DNA of 36,313 nucleotides from Prevotella sp. UBA746 (GTDB lineage Bacteria > Bacteroidota > Bacteroidia > Bacteroidales > Bacteroidaceae): contig DBKQ01000023.1 in assembly GCA_002298545.1 (NCBI GenBank), positions 1-36,313 on the forward strand, given 5' to 3'. Below, one piece after another: positions 5,980-15,450 of the stretch. The notes below the pieces were generated by a model. That model searched no databases. It saw only the letters and a list, made by a program, of their open reading frames with translations, and was not told the origin of the DNA. Positions within the stretch are counted from its first letter, which is position 1; the number at the start of each line of letters is the position of its first letter. The translations under genes and the position numbers were made by a program.

Positions 5980-8711
5980 TTCCTTGCAATTTTAACCGTT
6001 CCTTTTCCGTTCTTCAATATTACAATCCCCTTAGTCTGACTGCCGGTAATCCTTCCCGACAAGTCATAAGCATCAGCCTTGTTGTAAGAGCCATTTTCTG
6101 TATAGACATTGCTGATGCCCGAAGTGCCAGGCAGCGTTACCACGCATTCATTAGAGAGATACGAAAAATCTGTTCCGTCGGTGGCCTGTATGCGGTAGCT
6201 GTATTTCTCGCCGGCAGAGAGCCCCGAGAATTTATAGCTGTTCTTTCCTTCGGTCTTAATCTTGTTGAATCCGTCTACAGGAGTTTTCAGCGTTACGTGG
6301 CATTTTGCCATGACATCATCAACCACCACATATCCGCTTGTGCGCTCAAGACGCAGGCGAATCTTTGTAGCTTCGCCAGTATTAATGTTTATCGTCTGTC
6401 CGGTTGTAGGAGCATCAATAGTGCTCAGCTCCTCCCATTCACCGTTGTTTTCAGCTTCCACATGCAGCTTGCTGCCACTCTTGTTTGCGCGCAGCCATAG
6501 GCTTACCCCGTCAATCTTCGTTTCCGGGTAGGCAATGATAAGATAGTCATCATTGTTTGCCAGTCTCAATGAAGGTGCAGCCTGTCCGTAATACCCTTTG
6601 ACAGAGTAATACGACTGACTGCTGGTGTTCCACAGTTCTGGCATACCGTTGTATTTGTCTGTGAAGTCATATCCCTTGTCTGTGGTATTGGTGTCGAAGG
6701 TATGATGATAAAGAGTAGCGATATAGTCGGTAGCGCCGTCCACGTCGTTCCATTTAGCCGAGAAACCGTTTTCTGTAATGTCAGATGCGGTCAGTCCCTC
6801 CGGTATTTTCTTTTTGAAGGCGAGAGGCAGAGTCTGTACAGAAACCTCAGTGTCGTCAGACTTATAACTTGCCAGTTCTGCCGACACGCTCACGTTGTAG
6901 TCGGTCAGCGGCACAAGACCGTCAATCTTTATATTGTCCACATTGGGATAGACCTTTCCGTCCAGTCCCTGTATGAAAGTCTTGTTGCCCTGTTTGTCTG
7001 TAGTGTATGCGCTAACCTTGTATTGCATGGCATCATTGACAGGAGTCCATGTAGCCACAAAACTGCTGTCCTGTATGTCGCTCACGAGCACACTCTCCGG
7101 AGCCGGCATCTTGAATTTCGTTCCGGCAAGAATCATGCGGATAGTGTCGTTCTTTTCAGTCACATGGTCAATTTTCAGTAGGTCGTTGCCAGCCCACGAC
7201 TTCAGTTGATACTGAGTGATGTTTGCCGTGCCCGGCATTATGTCGCCGCTTCGTGTGGCATCAGTAGCCGAACCGTCCACTTCAACGATGTCAATGCGCT
7301 GGTGTGCCATGTCGGTATTCACATAGTTGCCTTTCCATGCTGCCTCGTCCATATCGATGTGCCATGTCAGCATGCCGTGACCAGGCAGATACTGGTCCCA
7401 ACCTGTCTTCTGGCGGTTTTCAAGAATGAAATACTCGTTGTCGTTAGTACCATCCACTTTTATGCGGTAAGCCTTATTGCAGTCAGCAAGATTAGGCAGC
7501 ACGTTCACGCTGTCAGCATCAATACTCAGGTCGGTGTAGTCGAGCCAGCCCAATTCGGCACGTTCAAAGGCGGAGAATACAGGTGGTGTGTTCATGTCGT
7601 TGTTGTAAGAGCCCGAAGCCATAGTGTCCCATGAGCCCAGTCCGAAAGTAAACATGCCATAAGATGTGTCGTAGTGGTCAGCCAGTCCGAGCACGTGGCC
7701 GAACTCATGGACGAAAGTTCCGATACCGGTAGGCACCTTCGTTCCGTCGCTCTTATAGCGCAGCTCGTTACTGCATGTATAGCGGTCAATCTGCTTTCCG
7801 TCGAGCACGAGAGTCTGCTTCCATCCGCTTTCGCCCAGATACCATGAGTGAGGCCATATCAGTTCCGTTCCGTTAGGCGTGTCAGCCTGTCCGTTGCCGG
7901 CATAGAAGAAGTAGATATTATCCACCTTTCCGTCGTTGTCGGCGTCATAGTCGGCAAAGTTAATCTCGCTGTCGAGTGCCTTGCACGATTCGATTATGGC
8001 TTCGTAAATCTTAGCGTCCTGGGTCGGGTCGTCGCTGCCGTAGTAAGTGGCAGGCTTAGAGAGCTTCACCGGTCCGACAACATCAAACTCAGGGTCGAAC
8101 TTGTTGAACGACGAGGCATGGTAGAAGTCCACTGCCGATCCGTTGATGCCAGTTCCCTCCCATGTAAAACCGGGAGTGTTGAGTAGGCCATTAAAGAATT
8201 CCTTCGGGTTACTGATAGAAGTGAAGTCCGTATCGCTGAATTCCCATAGGATAACCAAAGACTTTTGGTGTCCGATAGTAGGGAAGTCATTGATGCGAAT
8301 CTTTTGCGGTCCGCCCTTAATCGCTGCTTTCTTTACGGATGCAGTATTAGAATAGAAAGCCCTGTTACTGTTAGCAGCCTTCATTATATTTTCTACGTTC
8401 ATCCCCTTGACAAAAGCCTTAGCCTTAGCGTCGCGGGCAGCGGCATTTTTCGCGATAATGCCGCTGCCTGTGATGCGTGAGCCCTTCAGTTGGGCATATT
8501 CAAAGGCTTTGCTCTTGGTGTTGTAAAACAGAGGAGTTCCATCGTCAGCAAGAAACATATGTGCATGTTCGTCGCCACGCATAAATACAGTAATCGTTGT
8601 ACCGTCAGGTTGCTTCACTGTCTTTGCTTCAGGGTCGGCAGGAATAGCGTTTGCCGTTTGAATTGCTGCAAGTCCAGCCATTGCCAAAGCTGCGAAGATA
8701 TTTCTTTTCAT
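5976..8711 (-). CDS. M6 family metalloprotease with FN3 domains and T9SS sorting domain
   Basis: This 911-aa secreted zinc protease resembles immune inhibitor A (M6). The ATG at 8711 gives MKRNIFAALAMAGLAA, a clean signal peptide; a start 12 codons upstream would put extra residues before it. A pro-region runs to about 140. The catalytic domain holds HEFGH at 335-339, followed by VLGLADHYD (the extended HExxHxxGxxD site). An Asp-rich segment, DYDADNDGKVDN, precedes it and probably binds calcium. Two FN3-like domains follow. The end (YDLSGRI ... GIVILKNGKGTVKIARK) is a type A T9SS domain. It is the middle gene of the cargo run and overlaps the Omp28-like gene by 4 nt. Confidence 0.9.
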   Translation of the reverse strand: MKRNIFAALAMAGLAAIQTANAIPADPEAKTVKQPDGTTITVFMRGDEHAHMFLADDGTPLFYNTKSKAFEYAQLKGSRITGSGIIAKNAAARDAKAKAFVKGMNVENIMKAANSNRAFYSNTASVKKAAIKGGPQKIRINDFPTIGHQKSLVILWEFSDTDFTSISNPKEFFNGLLNTPGFTWEGTGINGSAVDFYHASSFNKFDPEFDVVGPVKLSKPATYYGSDDPTQDAKIYEAIIESCKALDSEINFADYDADNDGKVDNIYFFYAGNGQADTPNGTELIWPHSWYLGESGWKQTLVLDGKQIDRYTCSNELRYKSDGTKVPTGIGTFVHEFGHVLGLADHYDTSYGMFTFGLGSWDTMASGSYNNDMNTPPVFSAFERAELGWLDYTDLSIDADSVNVLPNLADCNKAYRIKVDGTNDNEYFILENRQKTGWDQYLPGHGMLTWHIDMDEAAWKGNYVNTDMAHQRIDIVEVDGSATDATRSGDIMPGTANITQYQLKSWAGNDLLKIDHVTEKNDTIRMILAGTKFKMPAPESVLVSDIQDSSFVATWTPVNDAMQYKVSAYTTDKQGNKTFIQGLDGKVYPNVDNIKIDGLVPLTDYNVSVSAELASYKSDDTEVSVQTLPLAFKKKIPEGLTASDITENGFSAKWNDVDGATDYIATLYHHTFDTNTTDKGYDFTDKYNGMPELWNTSSQSYYSVKGYYGQAAPSLRLANNDDYLIIAYPETKIDGVSLWLRANKSGSKLHVEAENNGEWEELSTIDAPTTGQTININTGEATKIRLRLERTSGYVVVDDVMAKCHVTLKTPVDGFNKIKTEGKNSYKFSGLSAGEKYSYRIQATDGTDFSYLSNECVVTLPGTSGISNVYTENGSYNKADAYDLSGRITGSQTKGIVILKNGKGTVKIARK

Positions 8712-8741
8712 CGTTGTCGTTATTAATATATTAAAACAAAG

Positions 8742-8793
8742 AAGCACAAAGATACAGACAAGTAAAGATGTGTCTTGCTGTATCTCTGTGCTT
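8742..8793 (-). promoter_or_regulatory. long inverted repeat containing a -7 box, ahead of the M6 gene
   Basis: Arms of 16 nt (8742-8757 and 8778-8793) match at 15 of 16 positions, the mismatch being a G-T pair in RNA, with a 20-nt loop. On the minus strand the right arm contains TATCTTTG (8754-8747), a TAnnTTTG -7 box. The hairpin could therefore be a terminator or attenuator after the 1548-aa gene, or a control site for a promoter of the M6 gene. Confidence 0.7.
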
Positions 8794-8805
8794 TAGTTTA
8801 TACTG

Positions 8806-11800
8806 TTATTTTACGGTAATCTTGTAGGTCTTGTTGCCCACCTTAGCGATATAGATTCCGGCAGGAACACTTACTGTTTCGTTTCCGGCGTTAGCCATCT
8901 TGCTGATAGCCTGTCCGCTTGCAGAGAAGATGTTCACCTCGCTACCGTTAGCATTGATGATGCTGATAGTTCCGTTTCCGCCGATAACCTTAGCGCTTCC
9001 GCTTGTAATCTCGTCGATGCCAGATGTAACGGCAACAGTGTTTGAAAGTTCAGACTCACCAAGGTCGTAAACAGCACTTACAGCGTAAGAGCCGTTGCCC
9101 TGTGCCTTAGCGGCAGTAGCAGTAGTAGTCTCGCCGTTCTTCTCTGTTCCGTTGTAGACGTTATAACCGAGCAGCTTAGGAGCCTTAGCTTCAGTATACT
9201 TGATGTTGTCAATCATCGTTCCGAATCCGTCGAGCACGGTGTGGATGGCAACATATTTGGCATCAGCCGGCAGAGTAACCTTAACCTCCTGCCATGTGGC
9301 AGTAGCGTCGTAGGTAACAGTCTTCACCTTGTTTGTGAACGACTCCGGCTCCTGGTCAGTGCTTGAAGTAAGGATTTCGATAGAGTTTGTAGTCTCGTTA
9401 GCAGAAGTCATGAACGAGAATTCAGTTCCGCCCTTAACCTCAGGAGAGATAAACCAGTCGTCGTCAGCTTCAGTATTTGTTCTTCCTTCAGCGTCGGCAC
9501 CATAGTTTCCAAAGTGGATAAGGCACTTCTCACCTTCGTAAGCTTTCCACATAGCGGCATCAGGACAACCGGCTTCTCTTGCGCTCCAAGTCATCCAAGC
9601 AAGGGGTTGGTTAGCGTATGGCCAGTAGTTGCCGTAATACTGAACGAATGTAAGAGTGAGGTGACCGTCGCGGTCTACTGTCTTCCATCCATTGATGTTG
9701 TCGGTAGTAAATGCCGGAACATCCTCGAAGTCGAGAGTAACCTCTCTGCCGTCCATTGTCTCAGGAGCCATCCAAGAAAGGTCTTCGTTTCCGCTAAGTG
9801 TCAAGTTCGTAGGAGCCGGCAGCGCAATCTGTGTAGGATTAATCTCCACCTCAGTACTGCTGTTGTTGTCGGCATTGTCATCATCATAAGAGAGTTCAGC
9901 GCTGTACACATATTCCTTCTGTGCGGCAGTAATGTTGAGCGGGAAGCTGAACTTAGCAGTTTCACCTATGCCGAGAGCCTTCTCAGAATCCTTTGCGTCT
10001 ATAGTCTCGCCGTTGAGGTTGAAGAGAACAGAGTAGTCGTTAGCTACCGTAGCCCCCATGTTAGCCACCGTCACGTCGATCTGAGCCTTGTCGCCTACTA
10101 CAGGATAGTAAGGCTGGGAGATGGCAGTGATGGCGAGGTCGTTTCCGGCAGCCTCCTTGATAGTCCAGTTGTCGGCGAATACACGTCCGCTTGGAGTAGG
10201 CAGATAAGCCTCGAGAGCCACTTGAGCCTTCTTTCCTTTCAAAGCTGAGAGGTCAAATACATGTTCTGTCCATCCATTGTTGCCGTCGAGAGTTTCGACA
10301 GCACCAGTTTCTATGCAGTTCTTGCTTCCGTCGATAGATGCAACAGCCTTGACTGTTGTACCTTCGGGCAGACCTTCTGTATGGTGTAGCCATACTGAGA
10401 GAACTGGGTTAGTGGCATTAGTGAAGTCGATGATAGGAGTATAGAACTTGCCAGTTGCAGATTCTGTGCTGCTGTTGACGAACACGAGCTGTAGCTTGTC
10501 GTTGTTCTGTGGTTGTACTTTGTCGTTGTAGAAGCCCTGGTCAAGAGTCCATCCCTTGTCGGCGATCCATGGAGAGTGAGTGATACCTGTTGTCGCACTG
10601 AATGGTTCGTTGAACGGCAAAGTGTAAGGAACACCAAGTACGATACCAGCCTTTGCATAATCAGACTCACCTTCATCGTTTGATGCTGTAATGCCGAACA
10701 CATACTGGTCTTGTGTTGTTGATGCATCCTTTATTTCCACTTCGATAGAAGTTTCGTCGCTTGTACCGAGCTTTGTATACTGGGTAGTAGCTTGGCTGTC
10801 GTATTTATAGATAGTGTAAGTATAAGCCGACGGGTCAACATATCCACCGTTGATGCCCTCTGCCGGAGCAGTCCATGAGAGGTTTGCCACATTGCGTGCT
10901 TCGCCCCAAGTAACTTTCAGGTTGCTGACAGCCTTTGGCTTGTCGGCACCGATAAACTTACGTATGATGACAGGCCATCCCTCGCCGTCGGCATTTGCTG
11001 CTACAATCTTGAAATCGTTCCATCCGTGAACGGCAGTTACCTTGATAGAGCAGTCAGCACCAGGAGTTACGTTCGTTTGCGAGCCGAGTACGTTGCCTTC
11101 AAGGTCGTAAGCCGTAACCTTTGTCAGACTTGACAGAGCGTTTCCGTTGATAGCCGTTGCAGGAAGCTTGAATGATAGCGTTGCGCCGAGAGCACCTTTG
11201 GCATCAGGAGTAATAGTCAGTGAGCGTACCTTGTCAGGAGTAGTTGTTGTGGCGATTTCCTTAACATTCAGATCATCAACATTCCAGCTCTCCCCGTCGA
11301 GATTGTAGTTATACAGTCCGAAGTTATAGAGACCGTTTTCTGCCGGACGGAAGTAGAATTCCTGAGTTTCATAATCAGAAGTAGTATATCCGTTAAGATC
11401 GTTTAGAACCTCGTCCTGCGCCTCCGGTGTGTTACCTATACCAACAGTAGTACGTAGATGTCCGTTGCCTTTCAGCTTATATCCGAAAGAATAAAGCTTG
11501 TCGCTTGTCAGACTGAAAGCCGGAGTGATAAGCCAGTCGTCGGCAGTGCCCCATCCTGATGTCAGTGTCTTGTAGTAATTGTTCCAAGACCATGTACGGT
11601 AAGTACCGTTATTGTCGAGATTCAGAATAGTGTATCCGTTCAGGCAGTCGGCAGCCGAGAAATCATTAGAATAAGGCAGAGGCAGGTATTTGCCGGCAGT
11701 CACGCTGTTCGTCAGTGCTCCGATGCCAGTCTCGCCATGACTTGTGGCATAGATAGTATATGAGTATGTCTGTATCTCGTCGCCAAGTTCAGAGTCTTCG

Positions 11801-13452
11801 GCTGTCGTAGCAGTTATACCGTCGGCGATAACCTTGCCGTCGTTGTTGCGAACCACCTTGTATGTGATGTCGCTTGCATCAAAAGTACTGCCGAAGTCGG
11901 AATATTTACCTTTTTTAGGAGCAGTCCAGGTTATTGTAGCCTTTGAATCCTTTACGGCAAGAGTTGGAGAACCGACAGTCTCCGGAGCATCGTATCCGCA
12001 AACGAGAATCGTACTGGTGCGTACAGAAGCCACATCATTGTAGTAAGGATAAAGCAATACAGTGATGACGTGCATACCTCCTGTCAGATCAACGGTGCAA
12101 GATACCTTATCGCCCATCTTCAAACTTGATGGCAGTCCCTGTGGCGTTACATAATTGTTGTCGGCATAGATGTAGCACCTCATGCCGTCGTTTGAATAGC
12201 TTGGAATATCTATAGCATTACCGTTTGCATCAGTGCTCGGTATGGTGAATGAAATTGTAGCCTTTGTCTCGCCGGCATTTGCAGTAGCCTTCAAGTCGCT
12301 GATATTTGCAAGCTGATATTTAAAGTAAGAGGTTTCCGTTTCCGGACGTTTGTAGTAGAAAGTGAATCCAGTAGGAAGCTTCTCTATCAGTTCAGTCTTC
12401 AGCACATTGTCTTTTGCTCCATAAGCCAGGAAAGGTGCAACCTTGTAGAGCTGAGTGCCGTTTGTAAAGTCATAGTGCATGATGGTGAGGTAGCCGGTAT
12501 TGCCGTCGTAGACCATAGGCTGCAAGCCGTATGTGTACTCTGTTGGCATTTCCGTACGTCCCACCATGTTTCTTTCGCAAGTCAGAGGATTAATCTCGTA
12601 GATATAGATAGAGTCTCTAGAAATTTGTGTACGCAATATTCCACCAGTGGCTGTAAATGCTTTAGGATTAAAATTTCCCTTGTCTCGTGTTGATGAATAT
12701 CCTCCGAGATATCCAATTCTCTTCAGCGAGCAAGTAGCGGTGTCGAGCACATTGAGATAATAAGAGTCCTCATCGCCGTTTGTCGTTGCTCCTCCCATAG
12801 ATATGGCATAGACCACATCGCGCTGATCATCATAGCTCATCAGATACGGCACGCGGTCTTTAGTTCCAGGAGCGGTGAAAGTCTTTTGGCTCAAACGCTC
12901 CAGCGTGTTCGCATCATATATGCTTCGTGTGATTTTTGTATAGTCGGTTGACGGCAGGAAGCAGTATAGTTTTCCCTTTGCAATATAAGAGTATGGCGAA
13001 AGACCGTTGTCGCTCGACACCGTGTCGCACTCAAACGGCTGGATGTTGAAGTCCACCAGACCGCCAGTTGCCGTCGTACCGTCTTCAGCTTTTCCGGCAT
13101 AGGCATTAAAACCGGTGTAAGTCCATTTCTTCTGTTCTTCAGCCTTGCTCACCTTCTTCACGCCTTTAGGAGAAACCGTCTTGAAGGAAGGTTTATTGCC
13201 CGTGTTGGCAACATAACTGCCGTAGGCCAGCTTGTCGCTTGCATCGTAGAGTGCCCACGGACTCTTGAAGTCCTTAGCGGCATCCTCTACAGATTGCTTA
13301 GCCTTGGCTCCCGCTTTTTGCGGATTAGCCAATGACGCCTTGTCAGCACCCTTTTGAGGCGAGAACGAAACCTTAGTCTGTGCGGATGCCGTAGTAGTGA
13401 ACATCGCTGCAGTCAAGGTCAGCGTCAGAATTGAATTGGTAATTCTACTCAT
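8806..13452 (-). CDS. very large secreted FN3/choice-of-anchor-J protein with T9SS sorting domain
   Basis: This is a 1548-aa exported protein. A signal peptide (about 1-24, ending ASAQ) is followed by a region of repeated beta strands (about 130-350, possibly a propeller) and several FN3-like domains. At least three segments of the choice-of-anchor-J/cleaved-adhesin type follow, near 590-730, 945-1090 and 1230-1400; each has Trp/Asp-rich strands such as DDWLITPAF and DDWFISPEV. A CARDB-like domain lies near 1090-1190. The C-terminus (EVNIFSASGQ ... GIYIAKVGNKTYKITVK) is a strong type A T9SS sorting domain. No catalytic motif is seen; adhesion or binding of host or dietary polymers is inference. 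It is the first gene of the cargo run, divergent from the TPR/AraC regulator. Confidence 0.88.
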   Translation of the reverse strand: MSRITNSILTLTLTAAMFTTTASAQTKVSFSPQKGADKASLANPQKAGAKAKQSVEDAAKDFKSPWALYDASDKLAYGSYVANTGNKPSFKTVSPKGVKKVSKAEEQKKWTYTGFNAYAGKAEDGTTATGGLVDFNIQPFECDTVSSDNGLSPYSYIAKGKLYCFLPSTDYTKITRSIYDANTLERLSQKTFTAPGTKDRVPYLMSYDDQRDVVYAISMGGATTNGDEDSYYLNVLDTATCSLKRIGYLGGYSSTRDKGNFNPKAFTATGGILRTQISRDSIYIYEINPLTCERNMVGRTEMPTEYTYGLQPMVYDGNTGYLTIMHYDFTNGTQLYKVAPFLAYGAKDNVLKTELIEKLPTGFTFYYKRPETETSYFKYQLANISDLKATANAGETKATISFTIPSTDANGNAIDIPSYSNDGMRCYIYADNNYVTPQGLPSSLKMGDKVSCTVDLTGGMHVITVLLYPYYNDVASVRTSTILVCGYDAPETVGSPTLAVKDSKATITWTAPKKGKYSDFGSTFDASDITYKVVRNNDGKVIADGITATTAEDSELGDEIQTYSYTIYATSHGETGIGALTNSVTAGKYLPLPYSNDFSAADCLNGYTILNLDNNGTYRTWSWNNYYKTLTSGWGTADDWLITPAFSLTSDKLYSFGYKLKGNGHLRTTVGIGNTPEAQDEVLNDLNGYTTSDYETQEFYFRPAENGLYNFGLYNYNLDGESWNVDDLNVKEIATTTTPDKVRSLTITPDAKGALGATLSFKLPATAINGNALSSLTKVTAYDLEGNVLGSQTNVTPGADCSIKVTAVHGWNDFKIVAANADGEGWPVIIRKFIGADKPKAVSNLKVTWGEARNVANLSWTAPAEGINGGYVDPSAYTYTIYKYDSQATTQYTKLGTSDETSIEVEIKDASTTQDQYVFGITASNDEGESDYAKAGIVLGVPYTLPFNEPFSATTGITHSPWIADKGWTLDQGFYNDKVQPQNNDKLQLVFVNSSTESATGKFYTPIIDFTNATNPVLSVWLHHTEGLPEGTTVKAVASIDGSKNCIETGAVETLDGNNGWTEHVFDLSALKGKKAQVALEAYLPTPSGRVFADNWTIKEAAGNDLAITAISQPYYPVVGDKAQIDVTVANMGATVANDYSVLFNLNGETIDAKDSEKALGIGETAKFSFPLNITAAQKEYVYSAELSYDDDNADNNSSTEVEINPTQIALPAPTNLTLSGNEDLSWMAPETMDGREVTLDFEDVPAFTTDNINGWKTVDRDGHLTLTFVQYYGNYWPYANQPLAWMTWSAREAGCPDAAMWKAYEGEKCLIHFGNYGADAEGRTNTEADDDWFISPEVKGGTEFSFMTSANETTNSIEILTSSTDQEPESFTNKVKTVTYDATATWQEVKVTLPADAKYVAIHTVLDGFGTMIDNIKYTEAKAPKLLGYNVYNGTEKNGETTTATAAKAQGNGSYAVSAVYDLGESELSNTVAVTSGIDEITSGSAKVIGGNGTISIINANGSEVNIFSASGQAISKMANAGNETVSVPAGIYIAKVGNKTYKITVK

Positions 13453-13498
13453 AAGCCAAATACATTTATTTGTTTGTGATTCTGAAAAATTTCTGCTG

Positions 13499-13506
13499 CA
13501 AATTTA
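13499..13506 (-). promoter_or_regulatory. -7 box (TAAATTTG) of the secreted cargo genes
   Basis: TAAATTTG on the minus strand, about 47 nt before the ATG of the 1548-aa protein, fits TAnnTTTG and would give a leader near 40 nt. No exact TTTG lies at the -33 position, so activation may be needed. Confidence 0.45.
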
Positions 13507-13653
13507 TTAAATGTCATCGTTTGAAGTGTATTTTAAGGGGCTCGCATTCTTTTAAATTCTTGAATTTTAATAAAAAACGTCCCGAAAAGACCGAAAAACG
13601 AACCAAATGTAAGTAAAAGATGTATTTTTATAGCTATTTGAATATTGTAACTC

Positions 13654-13672
13654 TGCATCGTAACAAGATGCA
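13654..13672. promoter_or_regulatory. inverted repeat in the divergent regulator/cargo gap
   Basis: TGCATC at 13654-13659 and GATGCA at 13667-13672 are perfect 6-nt arms around a 7-nt spacer. They lie between the cargo promoter and the regulator promoter, a position that suits an operator. The rest of the 276-nt gap is AT-rich with no gene. Confidence 0.4.
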
Positions 13673-13689
13673 AAAACATATAAAAATCC

Positions 13690-13720
13690 TTTGCCTTTTG
13701 TCTAAAAATCATTATTTTTG
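13690..13720 (+). promoter_or_regulatory. promoter of the TPR/AraC regulator
   Basis: TTTG at 13690-13693, a 19-nt spacer, then TATTTTTG at 13713-13720 match the Bacteroidota consensus exactly. Only eight bases separate the -7 box from the ATG at 13729, so the mRNA would have a leader of only a few bases or none. Confidence 0.7.
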
Positions 13721-13728
13721 CCACAATT

Positions 13729-15300
13729 ATGAGTACTTTTAGAAATATATCACACTATATAATATTATCGTTAATCCTTCTTTTCTTTATGCCATCCACA
13801 TCACAGGCAATAGAGAAGAAGCAAGATCCGTCGCTAAATATAAAGACAAAAGGAGACGCCATGTATGGTGCAGGACGTTATTCCGATGCTTTGGATTTTT
13901 ATACCCGTGCGCTGGAGAAGGCGAAGAACGAAGAAAACGACCAGATGTATTATATCTGTTTAGGCAATATCGGCAATGTATATGCGAGCATGAATGATAT
14001 ACGACGCGCACTGCATTACTACAAACTCGGCTATGATGCATCGCTGAAGGCTGGCGACATAGAGCGTCAGTGGGGCTTCTCCACCAATATCGTGGCAGCC
14101 TACTGCATGCTGCATGACGTTACTAACGCCAAGGCTTTCTTTGATATTCAGATGAAGATACCATATAAAGACACAAAAATAAAGAGGTATTATTTCCTTA
14201 ATAATCAGGCATACATAGCCATGGCAAACGGCAATATGTCGATGTCGGAATATTATTTTCAAAAGGCGATGGCATATTCGGCAGAAAGGAAACTGCCCAC
14301 CATGTATTATGTGGGACCTTTGGTAGAACTGAGCAAACTCAGTATACAGAAAGGTAACTACCGAGTGGCAATATCATATCTCGAGACCGCCTGCGACAGT
14401 GTGTCGAAAATGCAGAACAAAGACCGCCTTGTCAGCATATTCCAGGCAATGTCGGATGCATACAAGAAAATGGGCAATGCCGATTCTGCAGATGCCTACC
14501 GCAGAAGATACCTTGCCATGTCAGACTCTATATTCAATGTAAGCCAGTTTAATCTTGCAAACGGAAAACTCTTCGAATACGAGAATAAGGAGAACCAGAG
14601 GCGCATAGACCGCCTGATGTCGCAAAACTACATGCAGCTCGTAATTATAATCGTCTTCGTTATTTTTGCCGTTGCCGTAACGCTGCTCTATTTTGCCCTG
14701 CGGCGCAAGGCACGCAATCTGCAGGAGGCACAGAAGATGCTCGTGAGCAAAAACGAGGAACTTATGGCGAGTGCGAGCAACAGCAAGAAACTGCTCAGCA
14801 GTTATGTTGAGGCTCTCGACAGGCATGAGGGGAAAGAACAGCAAGAGGCAATAAATGAAGAGGCAGACAATGTAGCTGAAGAAGGAGACAAGGCGAAAGA
14901 CGACCACCGCTCCGATATTGCGCTCAACGATGAGCAGCGCAACCGATTGCTCAACAGCATAACGAAAGTTCTTGATGATGTGGAAGTGATTTCGTGTTCC
15001 GATTTCAACTTGCAGATGCTTGCCGATATGGTGAACTCTAATACCAAATATGTTTCGTGGATAATAAACAAGACCTACAACAAGAATTTCAAGACCTTGC
15101 TAAACGAATACCGAATCCGCGAGGCGTGCCGCCGATTGACCGACCGTGAGCATTACGGCAATATGACCATTCAGGCTATCTATGAGGAGTTGGGCTATAA
15201 CTCCGCTGCCAGCTTTATCCAGGCATTCAAGAAGGTGAATGGAATGACGCCGTCGGTATACCAGAAGCTGAAAAGTTCGGAAGACGAACTGAAAGATTAG
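13729..15300 (+). CDS. membrane-anchored TPR/AraC-type transcriptional regulator
   Basis: This 523-aa protein has a sensor-like N-terminal half outside the cytoplasm and a DNA-binding C-terminal half. Residues 1-27 are a signal-like segment (ending STSQA). TPR helices fill about 35-275, with GDAMYGAGRYSDALDFY as the first. One transmembrane segment starts at 302 (MQLVIIIVFVIF). A charged linker rich in Glu/Lys follows, then an AraC-family helix-turn-helix domain (about 405-515) with LQMLADMVNSN and the second helix region YNSAASFIQAFKKVNGMTPS. Proteins with this layout are common in Bacteroidota; the ligand is unknown. The first ATG is used, because a later start would lose the signal segment. 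Its position back-to-back with the cargo genes suggests it controls them. Confidence 0.88.
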   Translation: MSTFRNISHYIILSLILLFFMPSTSQAIEKKQDPSLNIKTKGDAMYGAGRYSDALDFYTRALEKAKNEENDQMYYICLGNIGNVYASMNDIRRALHYYKLGYDASLKAGDIERQWGFSTNIVAAYCMLHDVTNAKAFFDIQMKIPYKDTKIKRYYFLNNQAYIAMANGNMSMSEYYFQKAMAYSAERKLPTMYYVGPLVELSKLSIQKGNYRVAISYLETACDSVSKMQNKDRLVSIFQAMSDAYKKMGNADSADAYRRRYLAMSDSIFNVSQFNLANGKLFEYENKENQRRIDRLMSQNYMQLVIIIVFVIFAVAVTLLYFALRRKARNLQEAQKMLVSKNEELMASASNSKKLLSSYVEALDRHEGKEQQEAINEEADNVAEEGDKAKDDHRSDIALNDEQRNRLLNSITKVLDDVEVISCSDFNLQMLADMVNSNTKYVSWIINKTYNKNFKTLLNEYRIREACRRLTDREHYGNMTIQAIYEELGYNSAASFIQAFKKVNGMTPSVYQKLKSSEDELKD

Positions 15301-15327
15301 TTTAAAAAATTTTTTTTCGTGATTTTA

Positions 15328-15421
15328 CCCTCACACCCTCACACTTGAGCGTAACGTCTTGAACTTTAAATAGATACATGGGTGAGGGATGGGTGAGGGA
15401 TAAAGGAGTACCCCTCACCAT
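15328..15421. repeat. CCCTCAC/GTGAGGG inverted repeats with G-quadruplex motif
   Basis: CCCTCACACCCTCAC at 15328-15342 is complementary in two 7-nt blocks to GGGTGAGGGATGGGTGAGGG at 15380-15399, and a third CCCCTCACCAT copy lies at 15411-15421. The G-rich stretch has four GGG tracts with loops TGA, AT and TGA. It occupies the convergent gap between the regulator and FKBP genes and may act as a two-way terminator. A close relative lies at 163-187. Confidence 0.7.
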
Positions 15422-15450
15422 AGTAAAACGGGGGCTAATCATCTTAGTGT

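Noticed and set aside
4285..8480. Several 70-160-codon plus-strand frames opposite the cargo genes.
   Set aside because: Antisense shadows of the Omp28-like and M6 genes, with unnatural Cys/Ser/Val-rich composition.
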